The position numbers and the translations under genes are program-made. A DNA stretch of 64,000 bases from SG8-41 sp963699525 (GTDB taxonomy: Bacteria; Pseudomonadota; Gammaproteobacteria; Burkholderiales; SG8-41), in contig CAVOUI010000006.1 in the NCBI GenBank assembly GCA_963699525.1, positions 1 through 64,000 of the forward strand. The letters run 5' to 3'. The notes beneath the pieces were generated by a model. That model saw nothing but the letters and a program-made list of their open reading frames with translations. It did no database searches and had not been told where the DNA came from. Of the stretch, positions 1 to 7,896 are shown one piece after another (the stretch's first letter is position 1; each line of letters begins with the position of its first letter).

Positions 1-2
1 TG

Positions 3-1038
3 CCTTGGGATGAAGGCCTGATCAACCGCCTGGTGTACGAGGCGCCCAATCCCGCGGAGGGACGGGTGCTGGGCTACGCCAAGGCCATCAACGAGGCGCT
101 CGCCATCGCACTCGAGCACGACCCCTCGGTCTTCGTGCTCGGGCAGGGCGTCGACGACCCGAGCGCGATGTTCGGCACCACCCGCGGACTGCAGGAGAAG
201 TTCGGCCCGGAGCGGGTGTTCGACACGCCGCTCTCGGAGGAAGGAATGATGGGCGTCTCGACCGGCGCGGCCATGAACGGCATGCGCCCGGTGTTCATGC
301 ACAACCGGCCGGACTTCATCCTGCTCGCCATGAACCAGCTGGTGACGCACGCCGCCAAGTTTCACTTCATGGACAACGGCCAGACCACCGTGCCGATGGT
401 GGTGTGGGCGGCGATCGGCCGCGGCTGGGGCTCGGGCGCCCAGCACTCGCAGGCGATCCAGGGGATGCTGCTCGGGGTGCCAGGGCTGAAAATCGTGATG
501 CCGAGCACGCCCTTCGACGCCAAGGGCCTGATGCTCGCGGCGATCGAGGACAACAACCCGGTGCTGATCTTCGAGCACCGCTGGCTCATGCGGAAGGACG
601 GCATCGTGCCGGAGGGCTTCTACACGGTGCCGCTCGGCAAGGGCGTCTACCGCCGGCGCGGGAGCGATCTCACCATCGCCGGCGCCTCGCACACGCTCGA
701 GCTCGCGCTGCAGGCTGCAAATAAGCTCGCGGAGGAAGGCATCGACGCCGAGGTGATCGACCTGCGCACCGTGAAGCCGCTCGACGAAGCGATCATCGAG
801 GAGTCGGTGCAGAAGACCGGCCGGCTCCTCGCGGTGGACACGGCGTGGGCGATCGGGCGGCGTGTGCGCGGAGCTGGGATGCCTCGCTGCAGAAAAATGG
901 TTCCGGCACCTGCGCGCCCCGGTGCGGCGCATCGGCCTGCCCGACATCCCGACGCCCGCCGGCTATACGCTCGAGCAGTTCTATTATCCCGACGTCGAGC
1001 GCATCGCGCGCGTAATCCGCGAGATGTGCAAGAAGTAA
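3..1038 (+). CDS. Thiamine-diphosphate dehydrogenase E1 beta subunit (5'-partial, frameshifted)
   Basis: Beta subunit of a two-subunit thiamine-diphosphate 2-oxoacid dehydrogenase or transketolase-like enzyme. The reading frame is open from base 3, so the gene starts upstream of the window; the first in-frame start codon inside it is GTG at 33. The family's pyrimidine-binding fold is seen (PLSEEGMMGVSTGAAMNG, then GRGWGSGAQHSQ) and the transketolase C-terminal domain follows. One extra base near 858-866 breaks the frame. When it is corrected the protein continues with AIGGVCAELGC, shows the family C-terminal LPDIPTPAGYTLEQFYYPD and stops with TAA at 1036. It lies 37 bases upstream of the ColD-like gene, so it may supply an activated-aldehyde unit for sugar synthesis rather than serve central metabolism; that role is inference. 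The E1 alpha partner would lie outside the window. Confidence 0.8.
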
Positions 1039-1075
1039 CGAGCCACAAGAAACGGGCAACGAGTCACGGAATTTG

Positions 1076-2245
1076 ATGTTCTACGACCTCGCCAGCAGCT
1101 CCTGGGGTCCCGAAGAAATCGCGGCCATGCGCCGGGTGATCGAGTCCGGCCGCTACACCATGGGCGAGCACGTGGAGCGCTTCGAGGAGGCGTTCCGCGC
1201 AAAATTCGGCGTCAAGCACGCGCTGATGGTCGGATCGGGCTCGACCGCCAACCTCGTCGGCATTGCCGCGCTCTCGTATGTCCGAAACCGGCCGCTGAAG
1301 CGCGGCGACGAGGTGATCGTGCCGGCGATTTCCTGGGCGACCACGTACTATCCGCTGCAGCAGTACGGGCTGCGCCTGAAGTTCGTGGACGTCGAGCTCG
1401 ACACGCTCAACATGGACGTCTCGCGGCTCGAGCAGGCGCTGACCCCGCGCACGCGCATGGTGGTGGCGGTCAGCATCCTCGGCAATCCCTGCGCGCTCGA
1501 CCGGCTCCGCGCCTTCTGCGACCGCCACGGGCTCATTCTCTTCGAGGACAACTGCGAGTCGATGGGCTCGAGCCTCAACGGGAAGCTCGCCGGCACCTTC
1601 GGCGACGTCGGCACCTTCAGCACCTTCTTCTCGCATCACATCTCGACCATGGAGGGCGGCGTGCTGGTGACGAACGACACCGAGCTCGCCCACGTCGCGA
1701 GATCGATGCGGGCGCACGGCTGGACGCGCGATCTCCCCGCGGACACGACGATCTACGAGAAGCGCGACGAGGATTTCTTCGAAGCCTACCGCTTCATCCT
1801 GCCCGGCTACAACGCGCGCCCGCTCGAGATCGCGGGCGCGATCGGCGTCGAGCAGCTGAAGAAGCTCGACGCCATGGTCGAGGCGCGCCGCCGCAACGCC
1901 GCCCTCTTCCAGAAGCTCTTCGCGGGAGACGAGCGCTTCATCATCCAGCGCGAGAACGGCCGGAGCTCGTGGTTCTGCTTCACGATCATCCTCAATCCGG
2001 AGCTCCGCATCGATCGCGCGAAGGTGATGGCCGCGCTGAAGCAGGCGGACATCGGCTACCGCATCATCACCGGCGGCAATTTCCTGCGACACGACGTGAT
2101 CCGCTATTTCGACTACGAGCGTGTGGGGGAGATCAAGAACGCCGACATCGCGCACGACCGCGGCTTCTTCGTGGGCAACCATCCGCAGGACCTCGCGCCG
2201 CAGATCACGAAGCTGCGCGAGGTTCTCGACCGGGCCGCGCGCTGA
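1076..2245 (+). CDS. ColD-like PLP-dependent sugar 3-dehydratase (DegT/DnrJ/EryC1 family)
   Basis: A 389-residue fold-type I PLP enzyme. In ColD (GDP-4-keto-6-deoxymannose 3-dehydratase) the usual PLP lysine is replaced by His188. Here S186-H187-H188 occupies the same place, followed by ISTMEGG, and FEDNCESMG supplies the PLP-contacting Asp158. The whole protein aligns in memory with ColD at nearly the same length (388). The expected reaction is removal of the C3 hydroxyl from a nucleotide 4-keto-6-deoxy sugar, giving a 3,6-dideoxy sugar. The ATG at 1076 is used; an in-frame TTG lies just before it. The next gene, an HddC-like guanylyltransferase, follows after one base, so the substrate may be GDP-linked. 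No 4,6-dehydratase of the GDP type is in view. RfbH (CDP sugars) is the alternative family. Confidence 0.85.
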   Translation: MFYDLASSSWGPEEIAAMRRVIESGRYTMGEHVERFEEAFRAKFGVKHALMVGSGSTANLVGIAALSYVRNRPLKRGDEVIVPAISWATTYYPLQQYGLRLKFVDVELDTLNMDVSRLEQALTPRTRMVVAVSILGNPCALDRLRAFCDRHGLILFEDNCESMGSSLNGKLAGTFGDVGTFSTFFSHHISTMEGGVLVTNDTELAHVARSMRAHGWTRDLPADTTIYEKRDEDFFEAYRFILPGYNARPLEIAGAIGVEQLKKLDAMVEARRRNAALFQKLFAGDERFIIQRENGRSSWFCFTIILNPELRIDRAKVMAALKQADIGYRIITGGNFLRHDVIRYFDYERVGEIKNADIAHDRGFFVGNHPQDLAPQITKLREVLDRAAR

Positions 2246-2246
2246 G

Positions 2247-2942
2247 ATGGAAGCGATCGTTCTCGCGGGCGGACTCGGCACGCGGCTGCGCGCGGCGGTG
2301 CCGGACCTTCCCAAGCCGATGGCGCCGGTCAAGGGGCGGCCGTTTCTCGAGCGGCTGCTCGACTACTGGATCGCGCAGGGGGTTACGCGCTTTATCCTCT
2401 CGACCGGATACCGCCACGAGGTCCTTGCCGCCCATTTCGGCACCGAGTTCCACGGAGCGGCCGTCCGGCAGGTGGTGGAGAACCACCCCCTAGGGACCGG
2501 CGGCGGACTGCTCCTTGCCCGCGGCGCGCTGGAGGCAGCGGGGCCGTTCCTGGTCCTGAACGGAGATACCTTCTTCGAGGTGGCGCTCGAGAAGCTGCGG
2601 GATTTCCATTCCGCGCACCGGGCAGAGGCCACGCTTTCCCTGTTCCGCACGCCGCAGCAGGGACGCTACACCGGAATCAACGTCGGGAAAGCGGGAGAGA
2701 TACGGTCCTTCGGCACCGGCGCGCGAGGCGCGCTCGCCAATGGCGGCGTCTATTTGATGGAGCGAAGCCTCCTCGAAGGCGGTCCGTGGCAGCCGCGGTC
2801 AGCGGTATCGCTCGAGGAGGATATACTCCCATTCGCCGTGCAGGCGGGAAAGCGCGTGTACGGGATGGAATGCGCCGGCCGCTTCATCGACATCGGCGTG
2901 CCGGAGGACTACGCCCGCGCCGCGGAGGTGCTCGGCGCCTGA
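2247..2942 (+). CDS. hddC: Sugar-1-phosphate nucleotidyltransferase, HddC-like
   Basis: A 231-residue nucleotidyltransferase of the GT-A fold. It opens with the family signature GGLGTRLR (residues 8-15), with K23 in DLPKPMAPV and a metal-binding NGD near residue 105. The N-terminus strongly resembles HddC, D-glycero-alpha-D-manno-heptose-1-phosphate guanylyltransferase, which makes GDP-heptose. The ATG at 2247 overlaps no neighbour but sits one base after the upstream stop, showing tight coupling with the ColD-like gene. No heptose kinase or phosphatase (HddA/HddB) is in the window, so the heptose assignment rests on sequence resemblance. Glucose- or mannose-1-phosphate would be the alternative substrates. 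Confidence 0.75.
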   Translation: MEAIVLAGGLGTRLRAAVPDLPKPMAPVKGRPFLERLLDYWIAQGVTRFILSTGYRHEVLAAHFGTEFHGAAVRQVVENHPLGTGGGLLLARGALEAAGPFLVLNGDTFFEVALEKLRDFHSAHRAEATLSLFRTPQQGRYTGINVGKAGEIRSFGTGARGALANGGVYLMERSLLEGGPWQPRSAVSLEEDILPFAVQAGKRVYGMECAGRFIDIGVPEDYARAAEVLGA

Positions 2943-2973
2943 GCGCGGACATGCGCGACATGGGATTCAAGGC

Positions 2974-3912
2974 ATGAGTCATCGAATACTCGTCACCGGC
3001 GGCGCCGGCTACCTCGGCTCCACGCTGGTGCCGGAGCTGCTCGCGGCCGGGCACAAGGTCACCGTGCTCGACAATTTCATGTACCACCAGAACAGCCTGG
3101 CGCACGTCTGCCACGATCCCGGGTTCGAGGTGGTGCGCGGCGACGTGCGGATCGAAGCGACCGTGCTGCCGCTCCTGAAGAAGGCCGACATCATCATCCC
3201 GCTCGCGGCCTATGTCGGCGCCCCGCTCTGCGCCCGCGACCCGGTCGGCGCGACCACCACCAACCATGACGCGATCGTGATGATGCTGAAGCACGCATCC
3301 AAGCACCAGCGCATCCTCATGCCCACCACCAACAGCGCGTACGGCAGCGGCGACGCCAGCAACTACTGTACCGAGGAATCGCCGCTCCGCCCGATCTCGC
3401 ATTACGCGATCGAGAAGGTCAAGGTGGAAAAGGAGCTGATGCAGCATCCGAACTCGATCAGCTTCCGCCTCGCCACGGTCTTCGGCATGTCGCCGCGCAT
3501 GCGCATCGACCTCCTGGTGAACGACTTCACCTACCGCGCCGTGCACGACCGTTTCGTCGTGCTGTTCGAGGCCCGCTTCAAGCGGAACTACATCCACGTG
3601 CGGGACGTCGCGCGCGCGTTCCTCCACGGCATCGACCATTACGAGAAGATGAACGGCCAGATCTTCAACGTCGGGCTCTCCGACGCCAACGTCTCGAAGC
3701 AGGAGCTCTGCGAGGTCATCCAGAAGCAGGTCCCCGACTTCACGTTCGTCGAGGCGCCCGTCGGACGCGACCCCGACCAGCGCAACTACATCGTCTCCAA
3801 CGCCAAGATCGAGGCGACCGGCTACCGGCCCCGCGTCTCGCTCGAGGCCGGCGTGCGCGAGCTGATCAAGGGCTACACCATGATCCGCAACTCGGTCTAC
3901 GGCAACGTCTAG
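2974..3912 (+). CDS. NAD-dependent epimerase/dehydratase (extended SDR)
   Basis: A 312-residue extended short-chain dehydrogenase. The Rossmann motif TGGAGYLGS is at residues 8-16, an acidic residue follows beta-2 (VLDNF), and the active site has TTNSAYG followed by Y-A-I-E-K as the YxxxK pair near residue 150. The substrate is probably a nucleotide sugar, given the HddC-like and ColD-like genes just upstream; 4-reduction or epimerisation of the deoxy sugar is the likely task. The exact reaction cannot be read from sequence. The stop codon TAG shares its last base with the GTG start of the next gene. Confidence 0.75.
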   Translation: MSHRILVTGGAGYLGSTLVPELLAAGHKVTVLDNFMYHQNSLAHVCHDPGFEVVRGDVRIEATVLPLLKKADIIIPLAAYVGAPLCARDPVGATTTNHDAIVMMLKHASKHQRILMPTTNSAYGSGDASNYCTEESPLRPISHYAIEKVKVEKELMQHPNSISFRLATVFGMSPRMRIDLLVNDFTYRAVHDRFVVLFEARFKRNYIHVRDVARAFLHGIDHYEKMNGQIFNVGLSDANVSKQELCEVIQKQVPDFTFVEAPVGRDPDQRNYIVSNAKIEATGYRPRVSLEAGVRELIKGYTMIRNSVYGNV

Positions 3913-5545
3913 TGAGGTTCATCAAGCGCAGCGCGCGATCCAGCCCGAAGCTCTCCCTGATCCTCCTCGACTGGAGCGTGCGCGAGAGCTTCCACCTGCT
4001 TCACTACCTCGCCCGGCAGGACGTGCCGCGCGATTCCTTCGAGGTCCTGGTCATCGAGTACTACTCCCGCGTCTCGGACGCCGTCCGGAAATTCGAGGGG
4101 GAGGTAGACACCTGGCTCCTGCTCGAGATGCCGGAGGATTGCTACTACCACAAGCACCTGATGTACAACGCGGGCATCGTGCTGGCGCGCGGCGACGTCT
4201 GCGTCATCTGCGATTCCGACGCGATGGTGAAGCCCGGGTTCATCCGCGCCATCGCCCGGCAGTTCGAGCAGGACCCCCGGGTCGTGCTGCACCTCGACCA
4301 GTTCCGCAACAACCGGCGCGATTTCTATCCCTTCAGCTACCCGAGCTTCGAGCAGGTCGAGGGCGAGGGCTGCATCAACAACGCGGGGGGCCGGACCACC
4401 GGCATCATCGACCACAGCGACCCGATCCACAGCCGCAACTACGGCGCCTGCATGTGCGCGCGCCGCGTCCGATCTCATCGGCATCGGCGGCGCCGACGAG
4501 CACGTGGATTTCGTCGGCCACATCTGCGGCCCCTACGACATGACGTTCCGGCTCGTGAACCACGGCCTGAGGGAGCTGTGGCACGATTCCGAGTTCATGT
4601 ACCACACCTGGCATCCCGGGCAGGCCGGCGTGGATAACTACCTCGGCCCGCACGACGGCCAGCACATGTCCACGACATCGCTCGCGGCGCTCGCGTCGGG
4701 GCGCGTGATGCCGCTCCTGGAGAATCCCGCAATCCGCGCGCTGCGCGCAAACCCCGCGGGCCCCACGGATGCGCTGCTCGACCGCGTGATCCGGCCCGAG
4801 GGTCCGGCGGAGTGGCGGCGCGACCGGCTCGAAAGCGGCTCGATCGCGCGCCGGATTCGACGATGCCGACCTGCACGTCGGCTACTTCAATGGATATTCC
4901 CTCTACCGGCGTGGCGGGCGCTTCAGCGCCCGCCTCTCGATCGTCGAGCACGGGCCGTTCGGCGCCGGGGAGAATGCGTGGCTTACCGCGCCGACGCTCG
5001 AGGAAGTCAAGCGACGGATCGAGGCGCAGGGAACGTTTGCCGCCGGCGCGATTGCCCTGTTCACGCGGGCGTTCGCGTTCACCTGGCTCGCCGCCGCGCA
5101 CCTCGCGCGCCGCGCGCAGCGGGGTCTGCTCGCGCAGGGTGCCGCGACCCCGGGCGCGCGGCCTTCGCTCTGGGGATTGCTTCGCCGGCTGCCGTACCGC
5201 TTCGCGCAGTTCACCGTCCAGTGCCGGACACTCACCGACGCGCTGCTCGACCTCGTGCCGAACCTGCGGCACATCGAACACCGCCCGGGGACAAGCGGAG
5301 GCGCGCCGCAGGTGCGGCTGCTCGTCGATACCCGTCGCGCCGAGATCTATCTCAAGCTGCTGCGCGCCCTCCGCGCGGTGCCCCGGGTGGAACTCGAGCG
5401 CGTCGACGACCGCAGCCAGTTCCGCCGCGTGCTGGACAGCGCGGCCCAGGACGGATCCGGCCTCCTCGTCAGCCGGGGCCTGTTCTTCCGCTTCTATCCG
5501 GACGCGGTCCCGCTTGCGGACCGGCCGAACCTCGTGATCATCTGA
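3912..5545 (+). CDS. Family 2-like glycosyltransferase (two frameshifts)
   Basis: Corrected length is about 543 residues. The N-terminal part is a GT-A domain: LSLILLDWSVRESF, then the metal-binding CDSDAMVKPGFI, and a substrate-side segment around INNAGGRTTGIIDHSDPIH. After the first extra base (about 4468-4480) the frame continues with DLIGIGGADEHVDFVGHICG, typical of GT2 acceptor loops. After a second extra base (about 4845-4855) it continues DDADLHVGYFNGYSLYRRGG through a helical C-terminal region to NLVII and TGA at 5543. Both shifts are +1 insertions in GC runs, so the gene is probably intact in the organism. It starts at GTG 3912, overlapping the preceding stop. It should transfer a sugar to the O-antigen chain in the cytoplasm; the sugar is unknown. 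Confidence 0.7.
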
Positions 5546-5562
5546 CCCACGGGACGAAAACG

Positions 5563-6357
5563 ATGACGGGTCTCCACGCATCCGCCGCCCAGCGCAGCCT
5601 GCCGCAGCTGGCGGAGCTCCTCTACGTCCTCGTGCGCAAGGAATTGAAGGCGCGCTACAAGAACCGCTTCCTCGGCTACGTGTGGGCGCTCGCGAATCCG
5701 TTCGCGTTCGCGTTCGTCTACTGGATCGCCTTCAAGTTCATCATGCGGCTCGATATCGAGAACTACTCGCTCTTCCTCATCACCGGCATGTTTCCGTGGG
5801 TATGGATGAGCGTCGGCATCGCGGGCGCGACCCGCAGCTTCGTCATCAACGCGTCCCTCATCCGCAAGGTGCGCCTCCCGCGCGCGATCCTGCCGCTCGG
5901 CAACGTGGCGCAGGAGATGGTGCACTTCGGCTTCGCGCTGCCGGTCATCATGGCGTTCCTCTGGTTCGCCGGCGAAATCCGGCCGATGGCGTCGTGGCTG
6001 TGGCAGATACCGCTGCTCCTCGCGGTCCAGGTCGCGTTCGTGTATCCGTTGGCGCTCGCGTTCGCGGTCGCCAACGCCTACGTCCGTGACATCGAATACC
6101 TGGTCGGCATCTGCTTCTCGCTGCTCTTCTTCGCGACGCCGATGGTCTACCCCATCGCGATCGTGCCCGAGGCCTACCGCCGCTGGTTCGAGCTGAATCC
6201 CCTGCACGCCCTCATGCAATCCTGGCGCTCGGTGTTCCTGCAGGGCACGCTGGAGCCGGGTCTCTTGGCCTACGCCCTCGCGTTCGCCGCGGTGACCGGC
6301 GTCATCGCCTGGGCTCTCTACCGCAAGCTCGCGCCGCGCATCGGGGAGCTCGTATGA
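5563..6357 (+). CDS. wzm: ABC-2 polysaccharide export permease (Wzm-like), copy 1
   Basis: A 264-residue ABC-2 type permease with about six membrane segments, for example the hydrophobic stretches at FAFVYWIAFKFIM and LLFFATPMVYPIAIV. The amphipathic N-terminal ARYKNRFLGYVWALANP motif is typical of O-antigen and teichoic-acid exporters. With the ATPase that overlaps its stop (ATGA at 6354) it would export undecaprenyl-linked polysaccharide across the inner membrane. A close paralogue follows at 7117, sharing most of the residues in all membrane segments, which indicates tandem duplication of the exporter pair. Confidence 0.88.
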   Translation: MTGLHASAAQRSLPQLAELLYVLVRKELKARYKNRFLGYVWALANPFAFAFVYWIAFKFIMRLDIENYSLFLITGMFPWVWMSVGIAGATRSFVINASLIRKVRLPRAILPLGNVAQEMVHFGFALPVIMAFLWFAGEIRPMASWLWQIPLLLAVQVAFVYPLALAFAVANAYVRDIEYLVGICFSLLFFATPMVYPIAIVPEAYRRWFELNPLHALMQSWRSVFLQGTLEPGLLAYALAFAAVTGVIAWALYRKLAPRIGELV

Positions 6358-7130
6358 CGCACGCGGTCACGTGCGAGGGTCTCTGGAAGACGTACCAGCG
6401 CCACCGGCCGGTCGGCGTGAAGTCCCTGCTCCTGGGCGCCACCATTCCTGCGGACACCCGCTTCGCGCGGGAATGGGCGCTCGCCGACGTGAGCTTCGAA
6501 GTGCCCCGCGGCCGGAGCTTCGGCGTGATCGGCGCGAACGGGAGCGGCAAGACCACGCTGCTCTCGATTCTGCTCGGCACGGTGCCGGAGGACCGCGGGC
6601 GCGTGGCCCTGAGCGGTAGCGTCGCTTCACTGCTCGAGCTCGGGGCGGGCTTCCACGGCGACCTCACCGGCCGTGAGAACGTGGTTCTCTACGGGTCGAT
6701 CCTCGGCATGCGGCTCGCCGAGATCCGCCGGCGCTTCGAGAGCATCGCCGACTTCTCGGAGCTCGACGCCGCCATGGAACAGCCGCTGCGCACCTATTCG
6801 ACCGGCATGATCGCGCGGCTCGGGTTCTCCACCATCATCCACGCCGCGGCGGACATCCTGCTGATCGACGAGGTGCTCGCGGTGGGCGATGCGCGCTTCC
6901 AGGCGAAGTGCCACCAGGCGCTGCGCGAGTTCCGGGCGCGCGGGGGGACGCTCGTCATCGTCTCCCACAACATGAAGGAGCTGACCGAGGTCTGCGACGA
7001 GGGCATCTGCCTCGAGCTCGGGCGCGTGGTGGACGCCGGGCCGATAGCGGGTGTCGCAGCGCGCTACGAGGAGCGCGTGGCCGCAGCGGGCCCCGGCAAG
7101 CCCAAGGGCGGGACGCATGCCCAGCATTGA
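6354..7130 (+). CDS. wzt: Polysaccharide export ABC ATPase (Wzt-like, short), copy 1
   Basis: A 258-residue ATPase. Walker A is GANGSGKT (60-67), the ABC signature is the YSTGM variant usual in Wzt/TagH proteins (about 148), and Walker B is DILLIDE (about 167-173) with the switch histidine in SHNM. It ends soon after the nucleotide-binding domain, so it lacks the C-terminal carbohydrate-binding domain that lets some Wzt proteins recognise a chain-end cap. Its ATG overlaps the permease stop, and its own 3' end overlaps the next permease start by 14 bases, so the four exporter genes are translationally coupled. Confidence 0.88.
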   Translation: MTHAVTCEGLWKTYQRHRPVGVKSLLLGATIPADTRFAREWALADVSFEVPRGRSFGVIGANGSGKTTLLSILLGTVPEDRGRVALSGSVASLLELGAGFHGDLTGRENVVLYGSILGMRLAEIRRRFESIADFSELDAAMEQPLRTYSTGMIARLGFSTIIHAAADILLIDEVLAVGDARFQAKCHQALREFRARGGTLVIVSHNMKELTEVCDEGICLELGRVVDAGPIAGVAARYEERVAAAGPGKPKGGTHAQH

Positions 7131-7896
7131 GCGCAGCCCGCGGCAGCTCGCCGAGTTCCTCTATCTCCTCACGCGCCAGGAGCTGAAGGCGCGCTACAAA
7201 GGGCGGTTTCTCGGCTACGTGTGGGCGCTCGCCCACACCTTCGCGCTGGCCTTCGTCTACTGGATCGCCTTCAAGATCATCATGGGCCTCGACGTGGTGA
7301 ACTACTCGGTCTACCTCGTCGCCGGCATGTTCCCGTGGGTGTGGCTCGCCACGGGCGTCACCAGCGCGACCCGCAGCTTCGTCGTCAACGCGCCCCTCAT
7401 CAAGGAAATGGGCATTGCGCACGCGATTCTCCCCTTGAGCAACGTTATGCAGGAGTTTGCGCACTTCGTGTTCGCGCTGCCTGCCATCATCGCGTGGGTC
7501 TGGCTCGCGGGCGGCTACGTTCCAAGCCTCTCCTGGCTTTGGCAAATCCCCCTCATGCTCGCCCTGCAGGCAGCGTTCGTCTACCCGATCGCCCTCGGCT
7601 GCGCGCTCGCGAACGCCTACGTCCGCGACATCGATTACCTCCTCGGCATCGGCTTCCCGCTCGCTTTCTTCGCGACCCCGATGGTGTACCCCCTCTCGAT
7701 CGTGCCGGAGCCCCTGCATCACTGGTTCGAGCTGAATCCCCTCCACGCGCTGATGCAGTCGTGGCGCTCGCTGTTCATGGCAAGCACGCTCGATCCCGCC
7801 CAGCTCGCCTACGTAGCCGGCTGGGCCATTGCGCTGGGCGCCGTTGCGTGGGCTCTTCACCGCAAGCTCGCCCCGCGCATCGGGGAAGTGGTATGA
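7117..7896 (+). CDS. wzm: ABC-2 polysaccharide export permease (Wzm-like), copy 2
   Basis: A 259-residue paralogue of the permease at 5563. The sequence matches segment by segment (LKARYKGRFLGYVWAL, FVYWIAFKIIMGLD, FFATPMVYPLSIVPEP, ELNPLHALMQSWRS), with differences concentrated in loops. It probably pairs with the second ATPase, whose ATG overlaps this stop. The ATG at 7117 lies inside the end of the first ATPase. Two complete exporters side by side could serve two polysaccharides, or one could be a diverging duplicate. Confidence 0.87.
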   Translation: MPSIERSPRQLAEFLYLLTRQELKARYKGRFLGYVWALAHTFALAFVYWIAFKIIMGLDVVNYSVYLVAGMFPWVWLATGVTSATRSFVVNAPLIKEMGIAHAILPLSNVMQEFAHFVFALPAIIAWVWLAGGYVPSLSWLWQIPLMLALQAAFVYPIALGCALANAYVRDIDYLLGIGFPLAFFATPMVYPLSIVPEPLHHWFELNPLHALMQSWRSLFMASTLDPAQLAYVAGWAIALGAVAWALHRKLAPRIGEVV

